Source: Theocolax elegans (lineage: Eukaryota > Arthropoda > Insecta > Hymenoptera > Cerocephalidae). Taken from it: a stretch of DNA of 64,000 nucleotides. The stretch spans positions 48,526,032-48,590,031 of the forward strand of contig CM047431.1 in the NCBI GenBank assembly GCA_026168455.1, written 5' to 3'. Of the stretch, positions 43,501 through 53,701 are shown piece after piece. The translations under genes and the position numbers were made by a program. The notes beneath the pieces were generated by a model. It was not told the DNA's origin and ran no database searches. It saw only the letters and a program-made list of their open reading frames with translations. Position 1 is the first letter of the stretch. Each line of letters begins with the position of its first letter.

Positions 43501-44007
43501 TTCAAATGCATTATTAAGCGTAAACACACATATAAACGGCCAAAACGACGATTTTTTCAATATTTTCAGTTTCGTTCCCTGGTCAGTTTATTCAAATTCA
43601 AATGTATTTTTAAGCGTAAACGCATACATATAAACGACCGAAACGTCGATATGTTCAATATTTTCAGTTTCGTTCCCTGGTCAGTTTATTCAAATTCAAA
43701 TGTATTTTTAAGCGTAAACACATACATATAAACGGCCAAAACGTCGATATTTTCAATATTTTCAGTTTTGTTCCCCGGCCTCGTTGATCAAGTTCAAATG
43801 CATTTATATGTGTGATAATACAATATTTCTATATGTTTAATTTCGCTCCCCGGCCGGGTAGATTAAGTACAAATGCATTTTTAAGCGTAAACACGCACAT
43901 ATAAACGGCCAAAACGTCGATTTTTTCAATAATTTCAGTTTCGTTCCCCTGCCTCGTTGATCAAATTCAAATGCATTTATATGTGTGAAAACACACATCA
44001 AACCGGC

Positions 44008-44790
44008 CCTAACGTCAAGTTTTCAATATTTTTTATTTCGCACCCCGGCCGGGTAGATCAATTTTTAATGCATATTTAAGCGTAAACACATACATATAAA
44101 CGGCCAAAACGTCTATATTTTCAATATTTTCAGTTTCGTTCCCGGCGTCGTTGATCAAATTCAAATGCATTTATATGTGTGAAAATACACATCAAACCGG
44201 CCCTAACGTCAATTTTTCAATATTTTTAATTTCGCTCCCCGGCCGGGTAGATCAAATTCAAATGCATTTTTAAGCGTAAACACATACATATAAACGGCCA
44301 AAACGTCGATTTTTTTAATATTTTCAGTTTGGTTTCGGGCGTCGTTGATCAAATTCAAATGCATTTATATGTGTGAAAATACACATCAAACCGGCCCTAA
44401 CGTCAATTTTTCAATATTTTTAATTTCGCTCCCCGGCCGGGTAGATCAAATTCAAATGCATTTTTAAGCGTAAACACATACATATAAACGGCCAAAACGT
44501 CGATTTTTTTAATATTTTCAGTTTCGTTCCCGGCGTCGTTGATCAAATTCAAATGCATTTATATGTGTGAAAATACACATCAAACCGGCCCTAACGTCAA
44601 TTTTTCAATATTTTTAATTTCGCTCCCCGGCCGGGTAGATCAAATTCAAATGCATTTTTAAGCGTAAACACATACATATAAACGGCCAAAACGTCGATTT
44701 TTTTAATATTTTCAGTTTGGTTTCCCGGCCTGGTTGATCAAATTCAAATGCATTTATATGTGTCAAAATACACAAAAGACCGGCCAAAAC
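44008..44790. repeat. Homogenised 194-bp dimer, four tandem copies
   Basis: CCCTAACGTCAA appears at 44008, 44201, 44395 and 44589, with near-identical A-B dimers in between. Diagnostic GGCGTCGTTGATC and TTTTTTTAATATTTTCAG variants mark the later copies. This is the simplest higher-order unit in the window and fixes the monomer length at 97 bp. Confidence 0.9.
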
Positions 44791-46664
44791 GAAAATTTTT
44801 CAATATTTTTAATTTCGCTCCACGGTCGGGTAGATTATGATCAAATGCATTTTTAAGCGTTAACACACACATATAATCGGCCAAAACGTCGATTTTTTCA
44901 ATATTTTCAGTTTCGTTCCCCGGCCGTGTAGATGAAATTCAAATGCATTATTAAGCGTAAACACACACATATAAACGGCCAAAACGTCGATTTTTTCAAT
45001 ATTTTCAGTATCGTTCCCCGGCCTCGTTGATCAAGTTCAAATGCATTTATATGTGGGAAAATACACAAAAGACCGGCCAAAACGTCAATTTTTCAATATT
45101 TTTAATTTCGTTCCCCGGCCGTGTAGATGAAATTCAAATGCATTATTAAGCGTAAACACACACATATAAACGGCTAATACGTCGATTTTTTCAATATTTT
45201 CAGTTTCGTTCCCCGGCCTCGTTGATCAAATTCAAATGCATTTATATGTGTGAAAACACACATCAAACCGGCCCTAACGTCAATTTTTCAATATTTTTTA
45301 TTTCGCACCCCGGCCAGGTAGATCAATTTTTAATGCATATTTAAGCGTAAACACATACATATAAACGGCCAAAACGTCTATATTTTCAATATTTTCAGTT
45401 TCGTTCCGGGCGTCGTTGATCAAATTCAAATGCATTTATATGTGTGAAAATACACATCAAACCGGCCCTAACGTCAATTTTTCAATATTTTTAATTTCGC
45501 TCCCCGGCCGGGTAGATCAATTTCAAATGCATTTTTAAGCGTAAACACATACATATAAACGGCCAAAACGTCGATTTTTCAATATATTCAGTTTCGTTCC
45601 CCGGCCTGGTTGATCAAATTCAAATGCATTTATATGTGTCAAAATACACAAAAGACCGGCCAAAACGTCAATTTTTCAATAATTTTAATTTCGCTCCCCG
45701 GTCGGGTAGATTATGATCAAATTCATTTTTAAGCGTTAACACACACATATAATCGGCCAAAACGTCGATTTTTTCAATATTTTCAGTTTCGTTCCCCGGC
45801 CGTGTAGATGAAATCAAATGCATTATTAAGCGTAAACACACACATATAAACGGCCAAAACGTCGATTTTTTCAATATTCTCAGATTCGTTCCCCGGCCTC
45901 GTTGATCAAGTTCAAATGCATTTATATGTGTGAAAATACACATAAAACCGGACAATACGTCAATATTTCAATATTTTGAATTTCACTCCCCGGCCGGGTA
46001 GATTAAGTTCAAATGCATTTTTAAGCGTAAACACACACATATAAACGGCCAAAACGTCGATTTTTTCAATACTTTCAGTTTCGTTCCCTGGTCAGTTTGT
46101 TCAAATTCAAATGTATTTTTAAGCGTAAGCACATACATATAAACGGCTAATACGTCGATTTTTTCAATATATTCAGTTTCGTTCCCCGGCCTCGTTGATC
46201 AAATTCAAATGCATTTATATGTGTGAAAATACACATCAAACCGGCCCTAACGTCAATTTTTCAATATTTTTTATTTCGCTCCCCTTCCGGGTAGATCAAA
46301 TTCAAATACATTTTTAAGCGTAAACACATACATATAAACGGCCAAAACGTCGATTTTTTCAATATTTTCAGTTTCGTTCCCCGGCCTCGTTGATCAAATT
46401 CAAATGCATTTATATGTGTGAAAATACACATCAAACCGGCCCATACGTCAATTTTTCAATACTTTTTATTTCGCTCCCCGGCCGGGTAGATCAAATTCAA
46501 ATGCATTTTTAAGCGAAAACACATACATATACACGGCCAAAACGTCGATTTTTTCAATATTTTCAGATTCGTTCCCTGGTCAGTTTATTCAAATTCAAAT
46601 GTATTTTTAAGCGTAAACACATACATATAAACGGCCGAAACGTCGATTTTTTCAATATTTTTAG

Positions 46665-47250
46665 TTTTGTTCCCCGGCCAGGTTGATCAAATTCAATTGC
46701 ATTTATATGTGTCAAAATACACAAAAGACCGGCCAAAACGTCAATTTTTCAATATTTTTAATTTCGCTCCCCGGTCGGGTAGATGAAATTCAAATGCATT
46801 ATTATGCGTAAACACACACACATATACGGTAAAAACATCGATTTTTTCAATATTTTTAATTTTGTTCCCCGGCCGGGTTGATCAAATTCAATTGCATTTA
46901 TATGTGTCAAAATACACAAAAGACCGGCCAAAACGTCAATTTTTCAATATTTTTAATTTCGCTCCCCGGTCGGGTAGATGAAATTCAAATGCATTAATAA
47001 GCGTAAACACACACACATATATGGTAAAAACATCGATTTTTTCAATATTTTTAGTTTTGTTCCCCGGGCGGGTTGATCAAATTCAATTGCATTTATATGT
47101 GTCAAAATACACAAAAGACCGGCCAAAACATCAATTTTTCAATATTTTTAATTTCGCTCCCCGGTCGGGTACATGAAATTCAAATGCATTATTAAGCGTA
47201 AACACACACACATATACCGTACAAACATCGATTTTTTCAATATTTTCAGT
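46665..47250. repeat. Homogenised 195-bp dimer, three tandem copies
   Basis: TTTTGTTCCCCGG recurs at 46665, 46860 and 47055. Each copy carries the ATTCAATTGCATTT variant and then GGTCGGGTA(G/C)ATGAAATTC. The period is 195 bp. Confidence 0.85.
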
Positions 47251-47744
47251 TTCGTTCCCCGGCCTTGTTGATCAATTAAAAATGCATTTATACGTGTGAT
47301 AATACATATAAAACCGGCCGAAACGTCGATATTTTCAATATTTTCAGTTTCGTTCCCCGGCCGTGAAGATGAAATTCAAATGCATTATTAAGCGTAAACA
47401 CACACATATAAACGGCCAAAATGTCGATTTTTTCAATATGTTCAGATTCATTGCCCGGCCTCGTTGATCAAGTTCAAATGCATTTATATGTGTCAAAATA
47501 CACAAAAGACCGGCCAAAACGTCAATTTTTCAGTATTTTTAATTTCGCTCCCCGGTCGGGAAGATTAAGATCAAATGCATTTTTAAGCGTAAACACACAC
47601 ATATAAACGACCAAAACGTCGATATTTCAATATTTTCAGTTTCGTTCCCCGGCCATGTACACGAAATTCAAATGCATTATTAAGCGTAAACACACACATA
47701 TAAACGGCCAAAACGTCGATTTTTTCAATATTTTCAGTTTCGTT

Positions 47745-48330
47745 TCCCGGCCTCGTTGATCAAGTTCGAATGCATTTTTAAGCGTAAAGACACACTCATA
47801 TACGGTAAAAACATCGATTTTTTCAATATTTTCAGTTTCGTTCCCCGGCCTGGTTGATCAAATTCAAATGCATTTATATGTGTCAAAATACACAGAAGAC
47901 CGGCCAAAACGTCAATTTTTTAATATTTTTAATTTCGCTCCCCGGTCGGGAAGATTAAGATCAAATGCATTTTTAAGCGTAAACACACACATATAAACGG
48001 CCAAAACGTCGATTTTTTCAATATTTTCAGTTTCGTTCCCCGGCCTCGTTGATCAAGTTCGAATGCATTTTTAAGCGTAAAGACACACACATATACGGTA
48101 AAAACATCGATTTTTTCAATATTTTCAGTTTCGTTCCCCGGCCTGGTTGATCAAATTCAAATGCATTTATATGTGTCAAAATACACAGAAGACCGCCAAA
48201 ACGTCAATTTTTTAATATTTTTATTTTCGCTCCCCGGTCGGGAAGATTAAGATCAAATGCATTTTTAAGCGTAAACACACACATATAAACGGCCAAAAGG
48301 TCGATTTTTTCAATATTTTCAGTTTCGTTC
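47745..48330. repeat. Homogenised ~293-bp trimer, two tandem copies
   Basis: The rare CAAGTTCGAATGC variant occurs at about 47761 and 48054. It is followed in both by ACACAGAAGACCG and GGTCGGGAAGATTAAG, giving a period of about 293 bp, i.e. three monomers. Confidence 0.8.
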
Positions 48331-48927
48331 CCTGGTCAGTTTGTTCAAATTCAAATGTATTTTTAAGCGTAAACACATCCATATACGGCTAATACGTCGA
48401 TTTTTTCAATATTTTCAGTTTCGTTCCCCGGCCGGGTTGATCAATTTAAAATGCATTTACGTGTGAAAATACACATCAAACCGGACAAAACGTCATTTTT
48501 CAATATTTTCAATTTCGTACTACGGCCAGGTAGATCAATTCAATGCATTATTAGCGTAAACACATATAAACGGCCAAAACGACGAGTTTTTTCAATATTT
48601 TCAATATCGTTCGCCGGCCAGGTTGATGATATTCTAATCCCATTTTATGCGTGAAAATACACATGTAACCGGCCAACGTCAATATTTCAATATTTTTAAT
48701 TTCGCTCCCCGTCCAGTTGATCATATTCTAATGCCATTTTATGCGTGAATACACATAAAACCGGCCGAAACGTCGATATTTCATATTTTCAGTTTCGTTC
48801 CCCGGCCGTGTGGATGAAATTCAAATGCATTATTACGTAACACCACATATAACGGCAAACGTCGATTTTTTCAATATTCTCAGTTTCGTTCCCTGGCCTC
48901 GTTGATCAAGTTCAAATGCATTTATAT

Positions 48928-49469
48928 AGCCACAGAAATTTATCATTGCATAGTACTACTTTTTTACAAAATTTAATAGTTACATTTTTGAAGCTTTTTG
49001 GATAATTTTTAGGCGTGATTAAAGCGTTGTTAAAAGTCCTTCCGTTGCTTAAGAAATCATGAAAAATGCAAAAAATTAAAATTTAAGTTGGATGATTTTA
49101 CTAAGTAAAACCCCGATATACAAATTGAATTTGCCCCTACTACCTTCGACATAATATAAATGAAGTTTCCTCAAAATTTGGTAGTAAAATTTTTTGGTAG
49201 ACCGGAGTTTGAGTGGTCCAAATATTGGTAAAAAACGCGTTTTTTGCATTTTCGTACAACTTTGAAATGCCATAACTTTGGCCCTAATTAATATTTTTAA
49301 GCTCTCAAAAAATGAAAAGAAGGGTTATTTCAATACGAATCTAACCGCGTTGGGATTTTTTAAAAATATTAAAAATTGTCAATTTGGTATCATTTATAAA
49401 AAGTGCAAAATCCAAAAAAACCAGTGCTTACATTTGTCTTTGTCAAAATTGTCGGTTTGTAAAAAACCT
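48928..49469. other. AT-rich sequence between array edge and gap
   Basis: The last monomer breaks off within GCATTTATAT at 48927 and non-satellite sequence follows. I see no convincing gene. A 65-codon antisense frame (49076-49273) has no recognisable domain. The wording resembles dispersed insect repeat DNA, but no terminal repeats are visible. Confidence 0.6.
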
Positions 49470-49569
49470 NNNNNNNNNNNNNNNNNNNNNNNNNNNNNNN
49501 NNNNNNNNNNNNNNNNNNNNNNNNNNNNNNNNNNNNNNNNNNNNNNNNNNNNNNNNNNNNNNNNNNNNN
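49470..49569. other. Assembly gap (100 N)
   Basis: Exactly 100 undetermined bases. This is the conventional placeholder for a gap of unknown size, so the distance between the array edge and the right-hand sequence is not reliable. Confidence 0.98.
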
Positions 49570-50505
49570 TGCCGGAGTATATTTTTTCCTAGAAACATAT
49601 ATTCTATACTAATATTTATTTTATTTATATATATATAAATACTGTGTGCGCATTCCGTCTATTTTATTATATGTATGGTACGTATATGTATGTATATGTA
49701 TATGCTCTATTTACGATTATGGAGTATGTATTACAAGTTTCATAGACCATTATATTTGTGAGTATATACGAAGCTGGATCTGTATAAATGTACATTTTTA
49801 CTATCGCAGAGTACTTCTATTCTTTACAGAGGTATATATATATGTATACGACTGTTGTTATCATGTGGCACTGAAATCTCGGAGCGTTAACAAGACAAAT
49901 TTTCAATTTTCTCTGGAAAAAGATAAAAATGTAGAAACGAACCACACGCATGAGACAGAAGCGATTGTATACAATCACTAGGTTTCACTATATACGTACT
50001 TATATTACTTTCAAAATAGACAATTTACCGGAATGTATAAAAATTATTTGAAACGGATGTGTTTCCGTGTAAAAATTTGATTACGCTATTTGCATGCCTA
50101 TAGCGTACGCTATATATGCTGCATTGAGAGTTTAGATCCCCCGAAAAAGATGCCTTACAACTAGACCGTCGCGTCTATCAAGACATCATGCACGATATGA
50201 ATAACGCGTGAATCCAAATTTAACGAACATGTATTTAATGTACGTCTAATAACTTTACGCCTATACGAATTAAAATTTTCTTAACTTTTAGTAAGTAGTA
50301 AGATTTTAGTAACTTTACACTTTTACGAACTTAGATCAACGATACCATAGGAGAAAATAATTTTCAGGTTTATTTTATCGATGTAATAACGATTAATATG
50401 ATTAAAAATGAATAATTATATATAATTTAAAAAGCAAATTTCTTCGTCAACTTTAGAAAATTTTCCCTTTTATGGACTTAGAATTTTCATCAGACGATGT
50501 TTTGG
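49570..50505. other. AT-rich intergenic DNA, no gene seen
   Basis: AT-rich sequence with short TATATA and GTATATGTATATG tracts. A 111-codon plus-strand frame (49646-49981) is rich in Y, C, I and V because of the TAT/TGT repeats and has no recognisable domain, so I do not call it a gene. Confidence 0.6.
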
Positions 50506-50553
50506 GGTGATTTGTCAGGTGACTTGTCAGGTGATTTATCAGGTGATTTATCA
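50506..50553 (+). repeat. 12-bp minisatellite, four copies
   Basis: Four tandem copies of GGTGA(T/C)TT(A/G)TCA run head to tail. The last copy is followed by CCTGACC, so GGTGATTTATCACC forms a small dyad. Because the period is a multiple of three, it also gives a repeated NHL(I/T) tetrapeptide in an antisense frame. That is a consequence of the repeat, not evidence of a gene. Confidence 0.85.
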
Positions 50554-50590
50554 CCTGACCTTTAGCAGTAGGGAAAACAAATACTGTTTG

Positions 50591-50715
50591 ACAGTTGTGT
50601 ACAATATCTCTTTCTCTCTCTCTCACATGACAAGTCTTCCATAAGATTATTGATTTTTCGGATAGCCTTGTCACGTGATAGAGAAAGAGAGAGGCATATA
50701 TAGTATTACAACTGT
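50591..50715. repeat. Imperfect inverted repeat (~125 bp), hairpin-forming
   Basis: Outer arms are ACAGTTGT (50591-50598) and ACAACTGT (50708-50715). Inner arms are a CT-rich tract ending TCACATGACAAG (to 50634) and CTTGTCACGTGA followed by a GA-rich tract (50667-50692). The inner 12 bp match with one mismatch. The loop is centred near 50651. It could be a small foldback element or simply a diverged palindrome. Confidence 0.6.
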
Positions 50716-51090
50716 TAATGGAAGTGTGCACCAGCCACACGTTTGTAGTTCTGTTTTGTACTATTATAATATTAAATAGAATTATATAATGTATTATATA
50801 ATATCTAAATAAAATAAGTAAGGAAAACAAGTGGTTTATAAAACTGCATGAACACATTACATCAGATAAGTATTTGCATAACCTTAAATTTATATTTTGT
50901 TTATGTCAAGAAATTGATTCTTTGTTTCTCCATTTCAGCATAACCAAGTGTCAACACTTAGATAAACATTATTTGCAGAATACGGATAAAATTATAAACA
51001 AGTGTTTTTTTATGCTCTGTGTATTTGTGCTTAGTGTAATATTATGTGGTTGAAGTTATTTTATGTGTATTTGTGAAAGTGTTACAAACC
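50716..51090. other. AT-rich 3' flank of the transposase gene
   Basis: This sequence lies downstream of the minus-strand transposase. It contains a plus-strand CTCCATTTCAG that looks like a splice acceptor near 50938, but no exon can be tied to it. No terminal inverted repeat of the Mutator-like element is recognised here. Confidence 0.5.
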
Positions 51091-52937
51091 TCAATATGCT
51101 CCAGTGGAATAAAAATCATCATCAGGGTAATGTCTTTTTCTCCAAGCTTTGCGTGCTTCATGTGTGGATGCTTCAAGTTTTCTCTCTGCCCAAAATAATC
51201 GATCTTCATCAGAAGAATGAGCCCACTTGATTGTTGAAGATCCTGTTTTTACTCCTAATCTCTTCAAAACTTCAAGAAGTGCTTTTTTACCATCATTGAA
51301 GGAAATGACAGCTAGATAGACTCTTATTTCCAAAACATTCAAGCCACTGAATGAATGTTTTGGGACAAATTTCCAGATATTTTGATTAAAACTCTCATTA
51401 TTTTGAGTGTAACCGCCAATGCACTTTTCAAGTAAATCTGGTTTTGTCAAGTCTTGATAAATGGGCTTTATTGCATCCATCACGGCAACAGGAAAGTTAT
51501 CTGTGTGTGAAAAGTTTTTTAGCGTTTTTTTGGCCTTTGCCACTTGCCATTTACACCAGCTCGTTGGTCCTTTTGGGCATAAACTGTGTTGAGGCTTATC
51601 ATCTGTTGAAATTTTGTGATAAAATGTTGCCCATATGGCGTTTGACATATCTTTCACTGAACTATTATGGCCTCTGATAGCATTGCCATAATATTTAGTC
51701 AACTTATCTATTCTTTGAGCTGTCAGTCTATTCGCACCACTAATACCTTTCTTGTCACTCAGTTTTTTACCTGCCAAACTTTGTTTCAATTTTCTTAACC
51801 TCGTACCCATTCTCTTCTGTACATGTCCAATACATTCTTTTTTCTCTTAATTATAACATCTTTTCCATAAGGTTTGACATCGCACAAAGCTTTATAAACT
51901 TTGGAGTCTCCATCTCCAATATAATTAGTATATTTTATGCCATATAGTGATTCAGACCTTTTAAACATTTCTACAATACCGTCTACTTCCATCTTGCCAG
52001 AACTACCAGTGTGGTTGGCTGAGCAATTAATTTGATGTACGTTGTACCACTCTCTATATTCTTCTGTGTCTTCTTCTGGTCGCAATTCACATGCTCTGCA
52101 AAAAGATTGTTTTGGAGAAACGTCAATTACTTTTCCATTCTCATGCAGTATCAAACTTGTAACACCTTGAAGAGAATTGAATCCTCGCTTCCTCCAAGAA
52201 CCATCACCTGATACACTTATATGGCAATCCTGACTCGTTGAATCACATATTTGCTCGACAGCTGCTTTCATAGACTCTTTACCAACTTCTTTACAAACAT
52301 TTTTTATCTCTGTATTAATATCATAATTACTGTGAGAAACTGGACTCGGCAAATCCATATTTCCACAAAAAGTAACTAAACCAGCATGCCCATGACCAAG
52401 AGTTCTCATTGTGTACACTATACGTCTATTTATTTCATAAGCATTACTTTTTTTTCCAACTTTTCTGCTAGAATCACTAACAAATACCTTATAACAGTTG
52501 GTACATGTTATTGTTATTTTACTTCCCAAACCTCTCACATCAACTTCAGAAAATTGAACTGTACCATGACAACTCTGACAAACTAAAAATTCTTCTAATG
52601 TTGGGAAAAGTAGTGATATATCTATAATTCTATTTTGTGTGCTACTTTCTTCAATGGTATCAGTTTTTAACTTTTTACTTGATCTGGATTGTAGCTTTGA
52701 TGTTTTGAATTCCATCGATGTTGATGGAAGTGCATCGCAGTTGGTTCTTACTGTTGTTGATAATTGTTCATTGTCTGGTAAAGCATTCGATTGAGCAACT
52801 GGTGTTAAAAGTTTTCTTTTACGGCATATGTCTCTTTTCTTTCTTCTTCCAAATCTTCTTTTTTTATGAGCAGATGTACCAGGTATTCTTTTCCTCTTGA
52901 GTATGGCATTTTTTTTACTGCTCCTTTTTGTATAAAT
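51091..52937 (-). pseudogene. Mutator-like (MULE) transposase, one frameshift
   Basis: This would be a cut-and-paste DNA transposase acting in the nucleus. It is read in two pieces, 52715-51795 (306 codons from the first ATG) and 51810-51091 (239 codons). In the first piece, CxxC pairs at residues 46-49 and 71-74 form a probable zinc ribbon. They are followed by SGDGSW with Asp171 and by GDGDSK near 268-270. In the second piece come CPKGPTSWCKW (78-88) and QNNESFN with Glu139. These match the DDE residues of Mutator-like transposases of animals. The frame breaks at a six-base A run (51838-51843). With one more A the reading passes through KECIGHVQKRMGTRL into the second piece. Upstream of the ATG the frame stays open to 52937 and codes a Lys/Arg-rich tail (KRKRIPGTSAHKKRR...) without an in-frame ATG. 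An ATG at 52909 lies in another frame, so the true start is lost or in an upstream exon. The C-terminus looks complete. The element is either recently dead or carries a sequencing error. Confidence 0.85.
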
Positions 52938-53701
52938 TTATAATTAATTTCTTAAAACTAATAAAATTTAAAGTTAAAAATATACTTTTAATTTAAAATC
53001 CACTGAGTATTTACTAAAATAACGTAAATATTTTATCAATGCAGAAAATCTTTACTTCAAATAGAACTGTACGTATTTGTGCAGTGTATTAGAGTAAAAG
53101 GAATCATTTATTTATTAACTGTTAAATTTGAATCGTATGGTAAAGTAGATTTATACTTTACCATACTCTACGCTTGATAGTTGCTTCGTTTAATATACTT
53201 GTATGTAAACGTCGAAAACCTCGCAATTATTATTTTAGATATAATTAAAATAAAATGTTTTTTTTGCAAAAATATTTTTAGAGAAAAAATGTCCGTTATG
53301 CTTACTTTATTTTAATTATAACTTGCGAAAAATTTTTTGTTTTTTTTTCAAATTTTGGGATAATGTTTTATGTAAGAAATACTTCTAAAAAAGTTAATAA
53401 AAAAAAAATCGATTTTTTGAGCAGTTAACCCAGGCTTGACCCCTTAAACGAATGTAGATAAAACTTCACCTGCTAAAATTAATTTATTTAATGACGAAGG
53501 ATCATCACCCAAAAGTTCTATGTCATTCATATTTTGTACTTATAGAGTAATAAAACTTTCTTCTTAAATAAATAAATTTTTGTATTAATTTTAAAGAAGG
53601 ATTTATAACATTTTTGCGGCATATAAATAATAACCTGTTTCTTGGTATTTTGATTATTGTAAACAAATTCATTCCTTAAATAACCTTCTGTTTCTAATAA
53701 A
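52938..53701. other. AT-rich DNA upstream of the transposase
   Basis: No gene is seen. A short perfect hairpin is listed separately. Between 53230 and 53350 the sequence is rich in runs of A and T, with TAATTAAAATAAA and TTTATTTTAATTA in opposite orientation, which may be the remains of a small inverted-repeat element. Confidence 0.5.
53135..53166. repeat. Perfect 13-bp inverted repeat
   Basis: GTATGGTAAAGTA and its exact reverse complement TACTTTACCATAC are separated by GATTTA. The stem is perfect over 13 bp. Function unknown; it does not sit at a gene end. Confidence 0.8.

Larger units (their letters stand above)
1..48927. repeat. Satellite DNA array, ~97-bp monomer, A/B dimer
   Basis: The whole stretch is head-to-tail copies of a unit of about 97 bp, roughly 500 copies, entering from the left window edge. 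Recurrent landmarks in each monomer are TATAAACGG, AACGTC, CAATATTTT, CCCCGGCC and TTCAAATGCATTT. Two classes alternate. Class A has TCGATTTTTTC and TTTCAGTTTCGTTCCCC followed by TCGTTGATCAA or GTGTAGATGAA. Class B has TCAATTTTTC and TTTTAATTTCGCTCCCC followed by GGGTAGATCAA. The A-to-B junction usually carries ATGTGTGAAAATACACAT, which can form a short hairpin. Period measured from repeated landmarks: four tandem copies at 44008, 44201, 44395 and 44589, i.e. 194 bp per dimer. No gene is supported inside the array. The many short open frames, mostly antisense, are copies of the repeat read in different phases. I do not recognise it as a named satellite. Confidence 0.97.
40800..48927. repeat. 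Array margin with diverged monomers and a third variant class
   Basis: From about 41450 a further monomer form appears repeatedly, with CCCTGGTCAGTTT, then TTCAAATTCAAATGTATTTTT. Others carry TTGTACGGCCAGGTAGATC in place of the usual CCCCGGCC segment. These forms are rare or absent to the left. They are interspersed with ordinary A and B monomers up to the array edge. Higher divergence toward an array border is a known property of satellites. Confidence 0.7.

Noticed and set aside
1..48900. Dozens of 60-121 codon open frames on both strands, rich in motifs such as MCVFTL and GRGTKLKIL
   Set aside because: They are the satellite read in different phases and recur with the monomer period. There is no start context, domain or independent support.
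1..48927. CRISPR-like array of regular repeats
   Set aside because: Repeats are contiguous with no unique spacers, and the context is eukaryotic satellite DNA.
49076..49273. 65-codon minus-strand frame beside the gap
   Set aside because: Short, no recognisable domain, and the region looks like dispersed noncoding repeat DNA.
49646..49981. 111-codon plus-strand frame
   Set aside because: Composition (Y, C, I, V) follows the TAT/TGT-rich DNA. No recognisable domain.
50453..50857. 134-codon minus-strand frame with NHL(I/T) repeats
   Set aside because: It runs over the 12-bp minisatellite, a CT/GA-rich palindrome and AT-rich DNA. The repeated peptide comes from the minisatellite.
50925..50942. 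Splice-acceptor-like TTTGTTTCTCCATTTCAG on the plus strand
   Set aside because: No plausible exon follows and the nearest coding sequence is on the other strand.
51444..52900. Plus-strand frames at 51444-51677, 52386-52586 and 52718-52900
   Set aside because: They lie opposite the transposase reading, which has clear family motifs, and show none themselves.
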